Positions 24,372 to 38,100 of a stretch of DNA of 64,000 bases are shown piece after piece. The stretch comes from Rehmannia glutinosa. Its lineage: Eukaryota > Streptophyta > Magnoliopsida > Lamiales > Orobanchaceae. Location of the stretch: assembly GCA_016081115.2 (NCBI GenBank), contig CM071936.1, positions 87,907,943 to 87,971,942 of the forward strand. The letters are read 5' to 3'. The notes under the pieces are model-generated. The model worked only from the letters and a program-made list of their open reading frames with translations, made no database searches and was not told the DNA's origin. The position numbers and the translations under genes are program-made. The first letter of the stretch is position 1, and each line of letters starts with the position of its first letter.

Positions 24372-26992
24372 ATTGTTTTTCGAGGCATATATTTATTTAG
24401 CCAATTTTTGGAGTCTATGTAACATCAATTTTACGAGGATATTTTTTGTTTTACCACCAAAGGTCTAAATTACCTCCACATGATGCACCATATGTCAATG
24501 TCGCCCATGGGGACTATATTTTCTTCGTAATTACTTATATCGCATGGTTACATGCATGATTTATCTATGGACATCGATAATTTTATTCATGGATAAGTAA
24601 TTTTTATTGTGATCTTCAATTCGGTGGGAGATGATTACTAGCCTTGGTGGCAAATTTTTGATCTCATTGAATTGAAGAAAATAATAAATATTACTTGGAT
24701 CCAGAATAATTTTTTTAGATCAGTACCTAATTATTTGCACAATTTATTGAAATATGTTTAGACCAAACTCACCAATTTTAGTTTAGCCAATTTAGCATGA
24801 AAATAGACAAAGTATCTAGTATTGTCGCGACTTAGACGTGTATAATATATCTTGTGGATTAAAGAAAAAAATTACGCTTTATTTGTTTAAGCCAAAATAT
24901 AAGAACTTAATTGTTCTGAAAAATCGCAGATTGAGATGTCGATGATATACTTATGGATCAAGAATTAGTTTTGCGCTTTAATTTGTTTAAGCTGCAAATT
25001 TAATAAAAGGGTTTAAATTTTTGGAATATGAGCTTATTCACAAGTAAAAACTCTAGTTATCCAAATTCGATATTTGAGTTGAATTAAGGATATTATTTAC
25101 TTGTGTTATTATTATTGAAATTTGCCTATCTAGAGGCTGATTATAGAAAGCTGAAAAATGCACAAGTGAATGCACTTCTCGCTTGTGTTGACCGACATAA
25201 ACCAACTGGGGTGAATGTTGGAACAAGCATAATGTAGCTTGACGAGAGCAAAAGCTGAAACTAGAACTATAAATTGATCCATAAAGTGTTGAATGAGGCA
25301 ATTAAGTATTAACAAATATTAAGTGCACTTATGAGATTGGTAACTTCAGTCGTAATTGTACTGAGATGAAATTTGACTATTTAATTGTTCTCTTATTTTT
25401 TCGCTAATATTTCCAAATCTCTCCATGGGTGGATTGTAGATATTGGTTGACTTAGCATACGTTTGAGATTGAGCAAATGTGTCTGACTATTATCGGCTTG
25501 TGCAGACATAGAGCACACAAAAGGAGGCTAAAAAGAGTCACCTCAAGCTTGATGATTGGTTGAGCAACTTGATGTGTCGATGTAGTCTTACTTGAATAAA
25601 TGCATTTGTAAAATATTTGTTGAGTGAGAAGACTTGTCTATCTTTTCTTTGTGATGTCTGGCTTTAGATAATATTTCTTTAGGTCTTCTATTGATATCGT
25701 GGCATGCGAGGTTAGGATGACGACTTTATTAGCTCGGGAAGGCTTTATTGTCTAACTCGTTAAGGTCAATCTCCCTCTGCATAAACATTTTCCAGCAAGA
25801 TAAGTTTGCTGGAAGAATTAAAAATGACTATTTTTCCTTTAAAGCTAAGTCCACTAAATTGAGTGCAGACTTATGGGTGTGAGGCATAAATTAATGCATT
25901 ATATTTTCCTTTATTGCTATTTACGCTATAAGTTAGTACATCCCCACTCTCATCAGTTAGAAGCGCCAAATTGCTTTGAGCGATTCTTAGCAGATGGAGA
26001 TGTGCTAATAGAGAGCGAGAATAGTGTGTCTAATTAGTTTGGACACATAGTTGAAGTAAATAAATTTGCAAGTTGAACGATGGTTCTAAACACTTTGCAG
26101 CTATATGAGCTTGCGAACAAGGACAACCACTTCAAAATGATTAGATTTATGATGGCGCAATTGATTTGTGTATCTTGTTCTTTGCCTACATCATAAGAAA
26201 AATGTGTCTCCAAATGATTCTTCAACCTTATATAAGCTTTAGTTTGATAACAAGCCCAACTTAGTGGGTCTCGCCATGTAAGTTCGAGAATATGTGTTCT
26301 CACGTGAAGAATCAAGTCACACGATTTAGTTTTCCTCTCAAAGGGATTTCTTGAGCATATGTGAAGTCTAAAGAAATCTTAAAACTATGCGAGTTGCAAG
26401 ATCCTTAGAGGCGCTGCTTTCTCTAGCGAGGATGTTGTATTTTATACTCATCTAGTAATCATTGGGATAGTTTGAGCGACACTAAGTGGGTGGGAGCTAG
26501 TATCTCACATGCAAAGGATTCTCAAATTCCACGAGTAAAATGAGTGAATATAAAATATTTCCCATCATCTATATGAGATTGAGTGGGTATCCTTCGAAAT
26601 TAATTTTGTGGATGTTGATGAGTCGATAGAATATGTGACTTCACTTGAAGGAAAAGATGAGCCGAATGACTAAGAATAAAGTCTAAGAGCTTGTTAATCT
26701 TCTATCTAGATGCAAGTCCATTTGAAACATGTGGTTTCAGTAGGTCAAGTGCAATATGGATGAGTTGATTAACATGTGTGTAGCTCGACCAAGGGTGAAA
26801 TGTTTACGCCTGTTAGAAGAGCGTAATTTTTTTTGAGATGTTCTCCCTAAGTGGTGAGATTGCCTAAATTCGCCTGATATGTTATCTATTATTGCCGCTT
26901 TCATCCAGGTTTATCCAGGATGATTGATGTTGACATAATTCAGTGAAAAATTGAATCAGGAGATCTATGTGGATCACCCGATGAATTCAAGA
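24372..26992. other. Intergenic, AT-rich, no recognised gene
   Basis: About 2.6 kb between copy A and the gypsy solo LTR. Only short ORFs, dense stops in all frames, no splice-consistent coding stretch and no clear repeat ends. It may be old decayed transposon sequence, but I cannot assign a family. Confidence 0.5.
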
Positions 26993-26997
26993 AGTGT

Positions 26998-29900
26998 TGT
27001 CACGCCCCAAAAGTGGAGTCGCGACACACCGGTTAACTTATGCAAGTTCTCCCTTCTAAGAATATAATCCACCAAGTATTTAATCAACATTAATTCCCAA
27101 ATAGACATAGTTCATCATAATTTCTTGGAAACAGAGTTAATAGTCACAGAAGAAATACTATTACAAACCAATTGTCTAAACGAAGGAATCCTACGCCCCT
27201 CTATTACATCAAACAAAATAAATTATCCGTTAACAAAGCATAAACGACTTTTAAGGCTAGATGGAGACTAAGTCAGGGATTACTCCGCCGCTTGGTCGCT
27301 TCGCTGACTTCTTCATAATATGGTGGATCAATAGCTGGCCGTTGAAAAAGGTGCGGGTGAGACAAAAATTCTCAGTTGATGGGTGTCGTGTGTAAGTGTG
27401 GCTTATATAGATGCTGGAAAACGATTTTATGAAAAATGCATGATTCATGATGCGTGCATCACACGCGATTTACAAGAAACATGGTATTCAAAATAATACA
27501 GTTTTATATAATTTGATGAAATAGTTCATGATCAATCAAGCACTATGAATGTGTTGCAAGTAGTTCACGTAGTGGTTGTGTACGGCAAGTAATGGTTGTA
27601 ACGCCAACCAAGCAAGTAATGGTTGCGCACGGAGTATGACGCCAACCCAAGCAAGTAACATTGGAACCGTGTGGATCAGACAACGATTCCTCTATTCTAC
27701 ATTATGACTCCCCAAGCATGTTTGGCACATAGCCATATCTACCTTATTACTACCCGGGCGAGACAACCCCAACGATTATGGCTAGCAAGGCCCAGAGTGT
27801 CATAATTATGATTATACCCATACTACGACCCACTTCCCTTGGACACTCCGTCCGCAGTTGTGGGATTAGGACGGTGGGGCCGGTAAGAAATCGCAGTCGC
27901 GCTGCTCGGTTCCAATACACGACTAGTCAACTCCGACTGTGAGCTCGACGCACCAAGTGTATTCAAGCGCAATTAGATTCATGAATTTCATATCAGGTCA
28001 ACAAGGCAGTCGAATAAAGATTGGTGGTACATATAAAAGTAGCATAAGATATCAACGCGTTATGTTTAAATTGTCTTAAGGCGAGGAAGTCGCCACGCGT
28101 AGTGCGTATGGTTCGGGATTTTCAAGAAAAAATTTGAAGTACAATTTAATTATAACTACATTAATTTTAGGGTTGTAGAAGAAAAAATATAATTTATTTT
28201 GGGGTCCTTGATAAAAGGAAAATTTTATAAGTAGACCCATTTTAGGAAAAATAGTACTTATCGAGTTTGAAATTGAATAAGTCATGGTCTCGCCCTCAAA
28301 ACAATATAAGGTCAGTTTCTAAATCTTCCAAATTATTCAAAAATTCAGTTTTTCAAGGGATTTGGGGTCGAGCTTTTAAGAAAATTTCAGTTTGGTCCAT
28401 TCTTTTGTCAAAATTGTCATTTTTGGGCCCGAATTTAAAAATTTTGGATCTCACAAACCGGGAGGGCTTTTGATGTGATTCTAATTTTACAATATCATGT
28501 ATAACAGTAAGATATTGGGACAAAAATATTTTTAAAATAGGATCGGTTTAGGTCCCTTAAATTTCACAAATCCCATTTCTAGTCCAAAACTCGGATTTTT
28601 GCCCTTAAGGGTTTACTTGGTGTTCGTTTGTTATGAAACTTGAACCATAAGTTCAAAATGTTATAAGATTTAGGTTATGAAATTTTCCAGGTATCTGGGG
28701 TGTTTATTTTCTGAAAATTTTATTTTTGTCCTTAGAGATTGGAATTTTTACACTTTAGTACTTAAAGTTTCAACAATCGATTTTCTCAACCCAAATCACT
28801 TTAACCTTTTAAAATTCCTCAAAATCTAAGTTTTTCAGGTTGAGGGATTTAAATTTCAAATTTCCAGAGGGTACCTGGACAGTTTCAAAAATTAAATTAT
28901 TTGGCCCTTAAACTTTCAAGTTTCTACATTTGAGTCCCTAAAATTCCAATGATGGATTTTCTTATCTCAAAACTTTTAAAATTTATTATTAAACTTAAAA
29001 TATTAAATTTTACAATTAATACAGTCTAAAATTTCGAAATTTACAGATTGGTCCTTGGACAGTTTTGAATTTACGGTTTAGTCCTCAACTTTGCAAAAAT
29101 TGCATAAATAGCATATTTGTTCAAACTCGAGCACAAGGTTATACTTTCCAGAATATATATCAAGAATAGAACATGATTTTGAGCATATAACACATTCATT
29201 AACACATTAATCAAGAGATAAGCAAGAAACTAAAATATATATCACTACAAAAAACAAGGAAATTTCAACGGAAAAATATGTTGAATTTGGCCAATTACCG
29301 TTGGAATTATCGATTCCAATGGAAATTTCAACATAAAATGCATTGTTGGTAAAATAGCCGTTGGAATGATGAAATTCCAAGGAAATTCCAATGGAAAAAT
29401 ATTCAACGAATTTCCAACGTTATTTATTCATTGAATATATAATCGTTGGAAAGAACTCCAACATTTTTTCCAACACTAATTCCAACATAGTTATACCATT
29501 GGAATATATTTAATCATCGGAAAAAACTCCAACGGTTATTCCAACAAAATTATACTATTGAATTTAGTCCAAAATATTCAATCAATTTATCTCATTATCT
29601 AATATCTTTAACTTCCCAAGAGGTCACCCATCATCAATTTGTCCCAAGTCAAGAACATTTAACCATATAGTTTTAATATGATTGACTAAGAGAAGATATA
29701 TTTTATTGATATGGATTATACTATCAAATCATTTAACCCCTATTAAAATTTTCCAATGGTATTGGAATTTCCAATGGAATTTTTCCAACAACATGTTGTA
29801 CCATTGAATTTCCGTTGGAATTTTAAAAACTCCAACAGAAATTCCAACAATTAATTCCAACATTTGGTTTACCGTTGGAATTTTTGTTGGAATTTTCCAA

Positions 29901-31769
29901 CTGATTAGTTGTGGTGTTAGAATTTCCGTTGGAATTTTATACCAACGGTTTGTTTACCATTGAATTTTCATTGGAATATTCCAACGGTATAATATAGCAT
30001 TGGAATTTCCGTTAGAATTTTTAAAATTCCAATGTTTTCTATTTCGTTGGAATTATTTTGTTGAATTTGATTGTTTTCTTGTAGTGTATGCACATATGTC
30101 CCTATCGTGCAAGAAATCGAAATCATGCTCATTTTGGTGCAACTTTTTGAACTTATACATATCAAAAATATACATTTGATATAAATTTAGTAAATAAAAT
30201 ATTTTCATGTACTACATGCATTTTATCAAAATTATTTGCTTATTTTTCGAAAGATTTTCACCCACCACGTTGTAGTCTTTCTCGGGTTGATTTAAAATGG
30301 AGTCTTCTTCCTTGTATCAACTTCTCGACTCAAGTTCTTGAAGGTCAGCCCCTAAATGGTATCCAAACCATATTTTGGTGTTAAAATTAAAGTCTCAAGC
30401 CTAAAGAAAATATACTAGGACCAAATGGCTACTACTTACCTCAATGTTTTCAAGTAGTCTCTAAAAATGGAAACTTTCCTTCAAGCTTCTAACTTCAACT
30501 TGAGATGGTGTAGGTCAGCCCCTAAGCTCCAAAAATTCATATCCTTGAGTCAAAAATTAATTCTTCATGTTGTCAAGAGAAAAATACTAAAACCATAATT
30601 TTCTCACCTTAAAAATGTGTAGTCTTGAATTTCCTATTCAAGCTTGTAGTCAAGTTTAAGACTTTAATTCTTCAAGAAAATTCTTCTAGAGTACCTCAAT
30701 AAGAATGATTCATGAAGTTAGAAACTGAAGGTATAGGCTTGAAGTTTCAAGGAGATAAAATGAAAATGGAAGAAAAATTTCTCACCTCGCTTCCTTGTAA
30801 TGTTCGGCCACTTTGAGAGAAAATGGAAGAGATGGTTTTGTGTTCTTGTTCAAGAGTGTTAATGAGGGAAGGTTGGAAGTCCGATTAGATGAAGAAAATT
30901 GATTCCTCCTAAGAGTACCTAGTGGCGAAAAATGTTGGTGTAAATTGGAGGAGGATTTTTTTTTTTTTTTGAATTAAAGGATAGGTTAGTGGGTAATAAT
31001 TGGGGAATTAGGATATAAAAGATTAACTAGACTACTTTTCTAGGGACAATTGGCCAAAAGCTATATTTTAGGGGGGGATTAAATTTTGTTTTGTTTGGTA
31101 ATAATTGGGGTGAGGATTAGTAGGTTAAATTTTTTTAAATTGTTGTAGGCTTGTAAGAAAAGAAAAAGTGAAACCACCTCCCCAATTCTATGTTGACCGA
31201 TTTTTAGGGGAAAATTATCAATTTTTTATTTTTTTATCCAATTATTATCTAGTTGGGAGATATAATTAAATGAAATAGTAGTAGAAGAAAAATTAAGTTA
31301 TATTTCCCCATTTGAAAATGGTATGGTCGAATTTAGGGTAATAAATAAAAAAAATATATGTTTTTTTTTCTTTTATAAAATTGAGGGAAAATAAAATGTA
31401 TAAATTACCATAATTAAATATTTAAAAATTTTAAATTAAAGATGTGAAATAACAAATGTGTATTTAAAAAAAATTAAAAGTTGGTTGGGAATGAATTATA
31501 GAATAAGGTGAAATATATGGATAAAGATTGAAATGTACTCCTAAATTATCGAGGATCTAATATTTCTAAAGTGGTAGCCAATCGATCAAGCATTCATACT
31601 AGAGGAGAATATAAAATCGTTAAGCTCGAAATGGGGAAAGAGTAATCGTCGTTGGAAGAAATAATAATTGAGTATCATATCTCGTCTAAAATAGATATTG
31701 TGAGAATTAGCCAAGATTTTTCATTATACATCATCGTAGAATATGTTGAAAAACAATCGGGGCCTCACA
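26998..31769 (-). mobile_element. Solo LTR of a Ty3/gypsy element
   Basis: On the minus strand it begins TGTGAGGCCCCG and ends GGGGCGTGACA, termini typical of plant gypsy LTRs. The flanks agtgt (26993-26997) and agtgg (31770-31774) are a 5-bp target duplication with one mismatch. No PBS, PPT or gag-pol lies next to it, so it is a solo LTR. It is 4.77 kb as found and about 3.9 kb once the nested CACTA element is removed. The interior has the long AT-rich stretches common in such LTRs, and a GC-richer block near 27780-27960. Confidence 0.7.
29243..30086. mobile_element. CACTA (En/Spm-type) miniature element nested in the gypsy LTR
   Basis: Ends are CACTACAAAAAAC at the left and GTTTTCTTGTAGTG at the right (inverted CACTACAAGAAAAC), flanked by the 3-bp duplication tat (29240-29242 and 30087-30089). 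The 844-bp interior has no transposase. It is filled with repeats of ttggaatttcc and ccgttgga in both orientations, like the subterminal binding-site arrays of CACTA elements. It is non-autonomous. Confidence 0.88.
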
Positions 31770-31774
31770 AGTGG

Positions 31775-33600
31775 AGTAAGAGCGCATTGATTGTTGATCA
31801 AGAAGCTCCAGCTTGACTTGAATCATCATTGATTTCATCGAGCTATCATTTTGATAGTCCTACGATGGTCAATTAATTCACTGAACATATGTAAGATTTG
31901 TATCTCATTGTATATGGAAAAAATGTGATGACTGGAAAGAACATGGAGTTATCGCCACCAAGTGTTGGTTGTCTTTACACTCCATGGTCAAAGATCATAT
32001 TCTTAGTCAAGAAATGATATATTCAGAAGAAGAAAAGAAATGCTAGCTAGTTTATATAAGCACCGCCGAATTTTTGATGCGTTTATGTGCGTACTCAACA
32101 AGTCATGCACTTAGTAGTGTGATTGGTGAGTGGATATTGAAGTGATTCATGCGCTATTGCGATGCCAAAATGTGGTACTTAGATATCTTAACAATTTGGT
32201 CTATGATTTGCTAGAGGCAAATTTGGCATCTTGAAATGATGCGCATTGCGCGTACATTCATGATGTATTTTGTTATCTTTGTGATAGTAAAACAACTTTG
32301 GTGTATGCTTTGAGCGCCGAACATTGGTGGTAGACCAAACATACTTACTCAAGGCTTTACTTCACTTAAGAGTTTTTCGCATAGTTAAATTGTTCTGAGG
32401 CATACTTCTACGAGCGGTGTGGGCACTGATCCCTTTTATAAGCCTTTGCTTGGAGAAATGCTCCAAATGCATGTGAGTCATAAGGGATTAAGTAGAATTG
32501 ATCATGTGGCCTATGAGAACATATTGTGATTAATGAGATATGTTGGATTCTCATTATGTTCTTGGTACTGAATTTGTGAGTTGTCACCAGGCTTTGATTG
32601 GCCCTCTCACACGGGCAATCGCCCTGACGCTAAGAGAGCGAGCATGATGAGACTTAAAAGATTATGTCGCATAAGGAGGTTTGCGAATAATCGCCTTCGC
32701 GCTAGAGCAGTGAGGAAGGTTAATAAGTATAATTAGTAGTCGCCTTAACTAGTAATTTAGATGAGATCTGAGTTGATCGATTATGAAGTATGTCCAAACT
32801 TCATAAAAGCCTGTTTGTAGCCAAATGTGTGAGCTATCGTATGACACTTTGGGAGTGACTACGAGTAGCACGCAGGTCAGGCGCTTGAATAACGATTGGA
32901 CTAATATTTGTTTGATGTCTAGAGCGTGACATGCCTAAAATGAGTGGGAGCTCCATCATAGCATGTATTCATACTACATGTGCTTTGAGGCGACCGCCTA
33001 TGGGAAAGTCACTGAATGGGTCCCTACTTCGTCATTGTGTGAGCCCATATTATTTTCTTGTACCCTTTGGGACTTTGAACCATGCCATGAGGTGCAAGCT
33101 TGATGGCGCTACTTTAGCATGTATTCAATGACTATGTGTGATTCGGTCTACCGGAGCATGTCTAGGAAAGTTGTCAAGACCAAGCTAATTGGAATGTGGA
33201 GCCGAGGAAAAATTAAGTTGGTAATGCACTTATGTTCTATTTCATATCCCGAGCGACTATGTCAAAATGTGTTTGACTAGTCATGAATATAGAAATATAT
33301 TTAAGTGAGTTGAGCATGCTCTATTTATTTCATTGAGGGATCTAGAGATGCTTGATTGGGTGCGACCACTTGGTTTGGGGTACATAGCGAGTTATTGAGT
33401 TGTATGGTTATGTTAGTTTGGTGATGACTTAATATAAATCTCCTCACCTTTACTTTCTCGCTTGGTCGCACCCTTATTCCCTGTATGAAAGAAGAGACGC
33501 GAGATGAGAACTATGAGGATGTGATTCGAATGAGTCGAGTCAAATATGTATGAGTGGGAGATATTGGGTGAAATTAGGTTGCATCCATATTTGAGATAAT
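31775..33600. other. Intergenic, no recognised gene
   Basis: Right flank of the gypsy solo LTR. No ORF over 70 codons with a recognisable product and no clear repeat boundaries. Confidence 0.45.
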
Positions 33601-34300
33601 ATGGAGTCATATTTAAATGGGGTTTATCTAGAAACCTCTCCTATTAGGGCTCTAACTGAGATATGGGATTAAGATATATATTGATATCTCTCCCTACAAT
33701 ATCATACTAATTGAAAATATCATCTCTCACATAGAAATAATAATCTCTCCTAAAATTTCTCTCTACGGTTTTCTTCTTGGAGCATCACTAAAGTTCTCCA
33801 AGGGTTTAAGGTGTCACATCCAAGTAAATAATTCTAGTAATTATTTACACCAACGAGAAAGGTGGTTCGTGATCTTGTTCGTGGTTCAACCAATCTACGG
33901 GATTTATTCGTTGTTCGGGGTTCAATCAAGAGAAGACTTGTAGATGGCTTAATCATAGATCAAAATGAGGCTTGTAGACGGAGCTCAATCATGGTTACGT
34001 GGATCGATAGTTCTGATGCAAATAGGTATACAAGATCCACCTTATATGTGCAAATATGTGATTTGTGATTTAAGTTTCGAACCATATTTGCTAATGTTAA
34101 TCATTTGAGGCCGCTTAATTTGCGTGAGAACGGGTATTTGCATTTGTGTGTCAATCACATTGATATTCTTGAAAGCATAAATTGCCCACAAATTGCTTGC
34201 CGTTTTGAGCTTAATTTACATGTTCGGAGCTTTTTATGCTTTGCAAGATATGTATTCACCGATTTTGGAGCTTTTATAATATCAAATCGTAATGCAAAAC
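33600..34300 (+). other. Possible decayed LTR or leader sequence
   Basis: The stretch has CT-rich segments (ctctcctaaaatttctctct), repeated gtggttc/ggttca motifs and a cgtgagaacgggtat segment that resemble the 3' part of some plant copia LTRs and their leaders. No PBS or partner LTR is seen, so this is only a suggestion. Confidence 0.2.
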
Positions 34301-34314
34301 ATGAAATATTAACA

Positions 34315-34414
34315 TGGCGGGTCCAAGGCGGGGCGGGTCTTGGGTCCTAACTTTCTCTGGCGGGGGTTCCCGTGTTTAGCCAAACTTATCGCACCCACCT
34401 CGTTGCCATCCCTA
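34315..34414 (-). mobile_element. hAT-like terminal fragment (GGGATGGCAACG type)
   Basis: The minus strand from 34414 reads TAGGGATGGCAACGAGG followed by GC-rich gcgggt/ccgcc motifs, a terminus common among plant non-autonomous hAT repeats. The opposite end was not found, so this may be a fragment. Confidence 0.35.
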
Positions 34415-34643
34415 TGCAACACGCAAATGAAAATCACAAAAAATGTGCATAATAAACACGCAAAGCACACACACAAACATGTATAAAACAACTCTTACAC
34501 ACTAATTAACATTTTGCTTGTCCTCAAACAAACAATCATGCTAACATTTTTAACAAGAAAAGTCATGCTAACTGCTAACACATCTACTTAGTAATGCTCA
34601 CCGATTCTATGAATAGTTGGATATATACAAAATAATGTCGTTA

Positions 34644-34843
34644 AGCCCCTAATGGAGTGGCCTAGTGGAGTAGGATGCATTCTTGATGCTAAAGGTTCGA
34701 ATCTCCACCTCCACCACTTGGTCGAGCTTGTCACATAGAGCTTGTTAGTCCAGATTACCTAGTCAATATGGTTTGCAGGCTATTGCGTCAAGTCCGAGAT
34801 GCGCACTCGAAGAGTAGTGGCTACGAGTTCCCCCATTATAAAA
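34644..34843 (+). mobile_element. tRNA-derived SINE
   Basis: A 200-bp unit with RNA polymerase III internal promoter boxes: an A box (tggcctagtgg, 34658-34668) and a B box (ggttcgaatct, 34694-34704), about 25 bp apart. It has a 3' body and a short A-rich tail. Flanking direct repeats of 15 bp (34629-34643 and 34844-34858, aaaataat-t/g-tc-a/g-tta) match at 13 positions, as expected for target-primed insertion. It encodes no protein and relies on LINE enzymes. Confidence 0.85.
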
Positions 34844-35107
34844 AAAATAATTTCATTAAATTCAATGAGGACATCATAATGTACAATGCAATGTTTTACA
34901 CAAACTAGCCCAAGTGAATGGACGAAAAGAGATTGAATCAGTATTAAAGGTATCAAAACCATTGTACAATGTATCATAATCAAGCTAAATTCCAATTACA
35001 AATATAAGCACTTGAATAGTGTGCTGCATATCTAGTTCCATAACCACTTACAGCATCTTCAATAGTAATAACTGATAGTGCTGAGAAAGCAAATTGCTCA
35101 CAAAGTC

Positions 35108-38100
35108 TCATAAAATTCCACCATAAACAGTATATTTTGAGGGATTTATGGTTCTCTTTCCATCAGAAGCAACTAAATCATAGGGTGAGTCCTCTGGGAA
35201 CTCAATAGGCATGGATTTCCAATGTAGACTAGGCTCCCACTCAGCTTCTTCCAGCACCTTGAGTATTTCCTCCACAACTATCTTGCTGCCCTCAGCAGAA
35301 AAGTGAACTCCATCTCTGGGGAGGTACATAAACATAGGAGAAAAAAAAAAAGGTTATGACAAGAACAAAAAGGAAGGAGAGCCACATGTAGGGGTGTAAA
35401 CAAATCAAGTAGAGTCGAACATAGTCCTGTTCAAGTTTTTTTGAATTTTTATTGAGTTTCAATATTATGTTTGATTATTGATAATATCGAGCTTGAACGA
35501 GCTTTAGTCAAGCCAAACAAAAGTCAAGCTCGAGTAGACTGATATTTTTAGACATGTTCTATTATTTTTTACTAATTGAGTCGAATTTATTTGATCTACA
35601 ATTTCCCAAAAGCACAAGAACTTTGTGAATGATTCCGAGCTTAATAAGAAGTGAATAGTGATGGATGAGAGGATTAATGTAATACTTTCATGATGCCATA
35701 ATATCCACTTAGTTAAGTATTGGTCTCAAAAGAGTTACAGAGTCTAGGGTTTGAGCGTACTCACGCAAAGCAAGCATTCGACCAATCTTCTCGTTTCTGG
35801 ATTGCTGTCCAAAGATCAACAACCTTCACATCCATCTCCCGACACAAATCTAAACAAGCTTCTGAATAAATTCGGCATAACTCATTTGTTCGAACTAGCT
35901 TGCTGACGTGTGGACTGTTTAGGAAGAACATCAAAATAAGAAGCCTTCTGATCAGCAATCAAATGACATTATATGACTATATATAGATGAAGAATTGCCA
36001 CATATTTAGCTGTAGTCATACCTTGAGTATTCGTTAAGTTTAGCCTCATTGATAGGAGGACAACTGAGAAATATAATGCGAGTTTTATCTGAATTTGTCT
36101 GAATTGATATGCATTGTTAGATATACTTATAAATGGAAACTGAAAAAGAACATAAGCAATCTGTACAAGGACAAACCATATCAGAGTTAAGTTATATACA
36201 GAACCAGTTTTTAGATTCTATGGTGGCACATTTTTATGGAAGTAATACCAAGTTTGTTACATATTTAAAGAGTGTTTGCAAAAAATTCTGATTTCAAAAA
36301 AAGTGAATTGTTGTAGCAAAAGAAAAAAGTAGTTGAAAATCAGAAATTGATAGTGTTTGCGAATACAAGCTAAAAGTTGAATAAGTTAAAAAAGAGTGTT
36401 TGGCGAATAAGTTGTAAAAATGCTTTATTTATATGTAAAAGTTCAAACCAAAAGCAGAATCAGAAATCTAAAACATTCATCCCTCCCCTTCACCTAGCTT
36501 TTAGAGTTGATTAAAGTGGTAATAGGTCCAAATAACCACTTTTATAATGAAAAAATGAAAACTAGCCATCTTTTGAAAACAAATGTTTTTTAGCCATTTG
36601 GTATAATAAAAACATTCATACCCTTCAAAGATGTTTGTTTGATAATTGGTCTATTTTCTCTCTTTCACTTATCTCTCTAAATCCTCTTACTCTTTCTTTC
36701 AAACTTTTTTAAAAATCGAATCTGTATTTTTCGTTTTTTGTATATGCAATATGAGTGTTGAATTATAGATATCGAAAAGATGATTAATTTGATATATTAT
36801 ACATGCAAAACGGATTTGAACGAAAAAATTGTGCGAATTCAAAGTTTTTTGGAGAAAAACAATAACTGGGTTATAATAAATGGGAGTAACTGGATGCCAA
36901 GTTATGGTAACTCGATGCCAAGTTATGTTATGTATGCGATGCCAAGTTAAGGTAACTCGATGCCAAGTTATGATAACTCGATGCCAAGTTATGATAATTG
37001 GTAACTCGATGTCAAGTTATGGTAACTCAATGCCAAGTTAAGATAATTCGATGTCAAGTTATGATAATTGGTAATTCGATGTCAAGTTATGGTAACTCGA
37101 TGTCAAGTTATGGTAACTCGATGCCAAGTTAATGCGATGCCAAGCCACAGTAACTCGATGCCAAGTTACAGGGATGCGTGTCTTGGTACAGTTAAATTGA
37201 CTCAAGGGAAAATTGGGTTTTTGACGTAATCAAATGGCTAAAAAACATGTATTTCAAAAAAATAGCTAAAAAGCATTGACATTATGGGAAGTGCCAAAAT
37301 CCGACTGACTCTTGATTAAATTATTTAAAATCAGAAGCAAAAGTTGGCGTTTGAAAAAAAGTAAAAGCTAAATTTTTTTAAGTGTTTGTAAATACTCCCT
37401 TAATCCTGGGAACTTTGCAGAATTCGAATTAGAATCTCTTGAAACATAAAACTTGTCATTTTTGCAATCAAAGTCAATTTGCACCAACTTTGAGGCACAA
37501 TACAACCATGATCACATTGCGAATGAGACAAACTAAAGGAACATGTCATTAAAACCATAACCAGAAAGTAAACTTTATTATGTTCCATTTTACTCGAGAG
37601 ATGCCAATGCCTCCTAACAACCATGCAATTCGAGAAGTTACCTTGAGATGGATCGCGATTTTTCTCATATTTTCAATATATTCTGGAAGTGGTACATGAG
37701 GACCAAGTCCAGACGGGTGAGGTCCCGCGGAATCATTGCCACCAAAATATACAATCACCAACGACGGGTGAATATTAGCATCCTGCCACAGAGCATGCTA
37801 GGGTCAGCTAAGAGTCAAATGCCATTAAGATACTTAATGTCGTGTTTTTTACACATACTATCGTAACTACAGATGTAAACAAATCAAGTAAGTCGAACAT
37901 ACTACTTCAAGTTTGTTTGAATTATGATCGAGCTTTAAGAATTATATTTAAATTTGGTTTGATTTATGACTCGAATCGAGCTTGAATGAGTTTTAGTCGA
38001 GCCAAACAAGAATCGAGCTCGAATAACTTGATATTTCATTATTTCTACATATATTTTCCGAGCTCAGGTTGAATAGTATTTCTTATTGAACGAAAAAATG

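Noticed and set aside
34658..34704. tRNA gene
   Set aside because: The A and B boxes are present, but the sequence cannot fold as a tRNA and the unit has SINE tail and target duplications.
36882..37175. Direct repeats resembling a CRISPR array
   Set aside because: Units are about 21 bp, imperfect and contiguous with no unique spacers, and the context is an intron of a plant gene.
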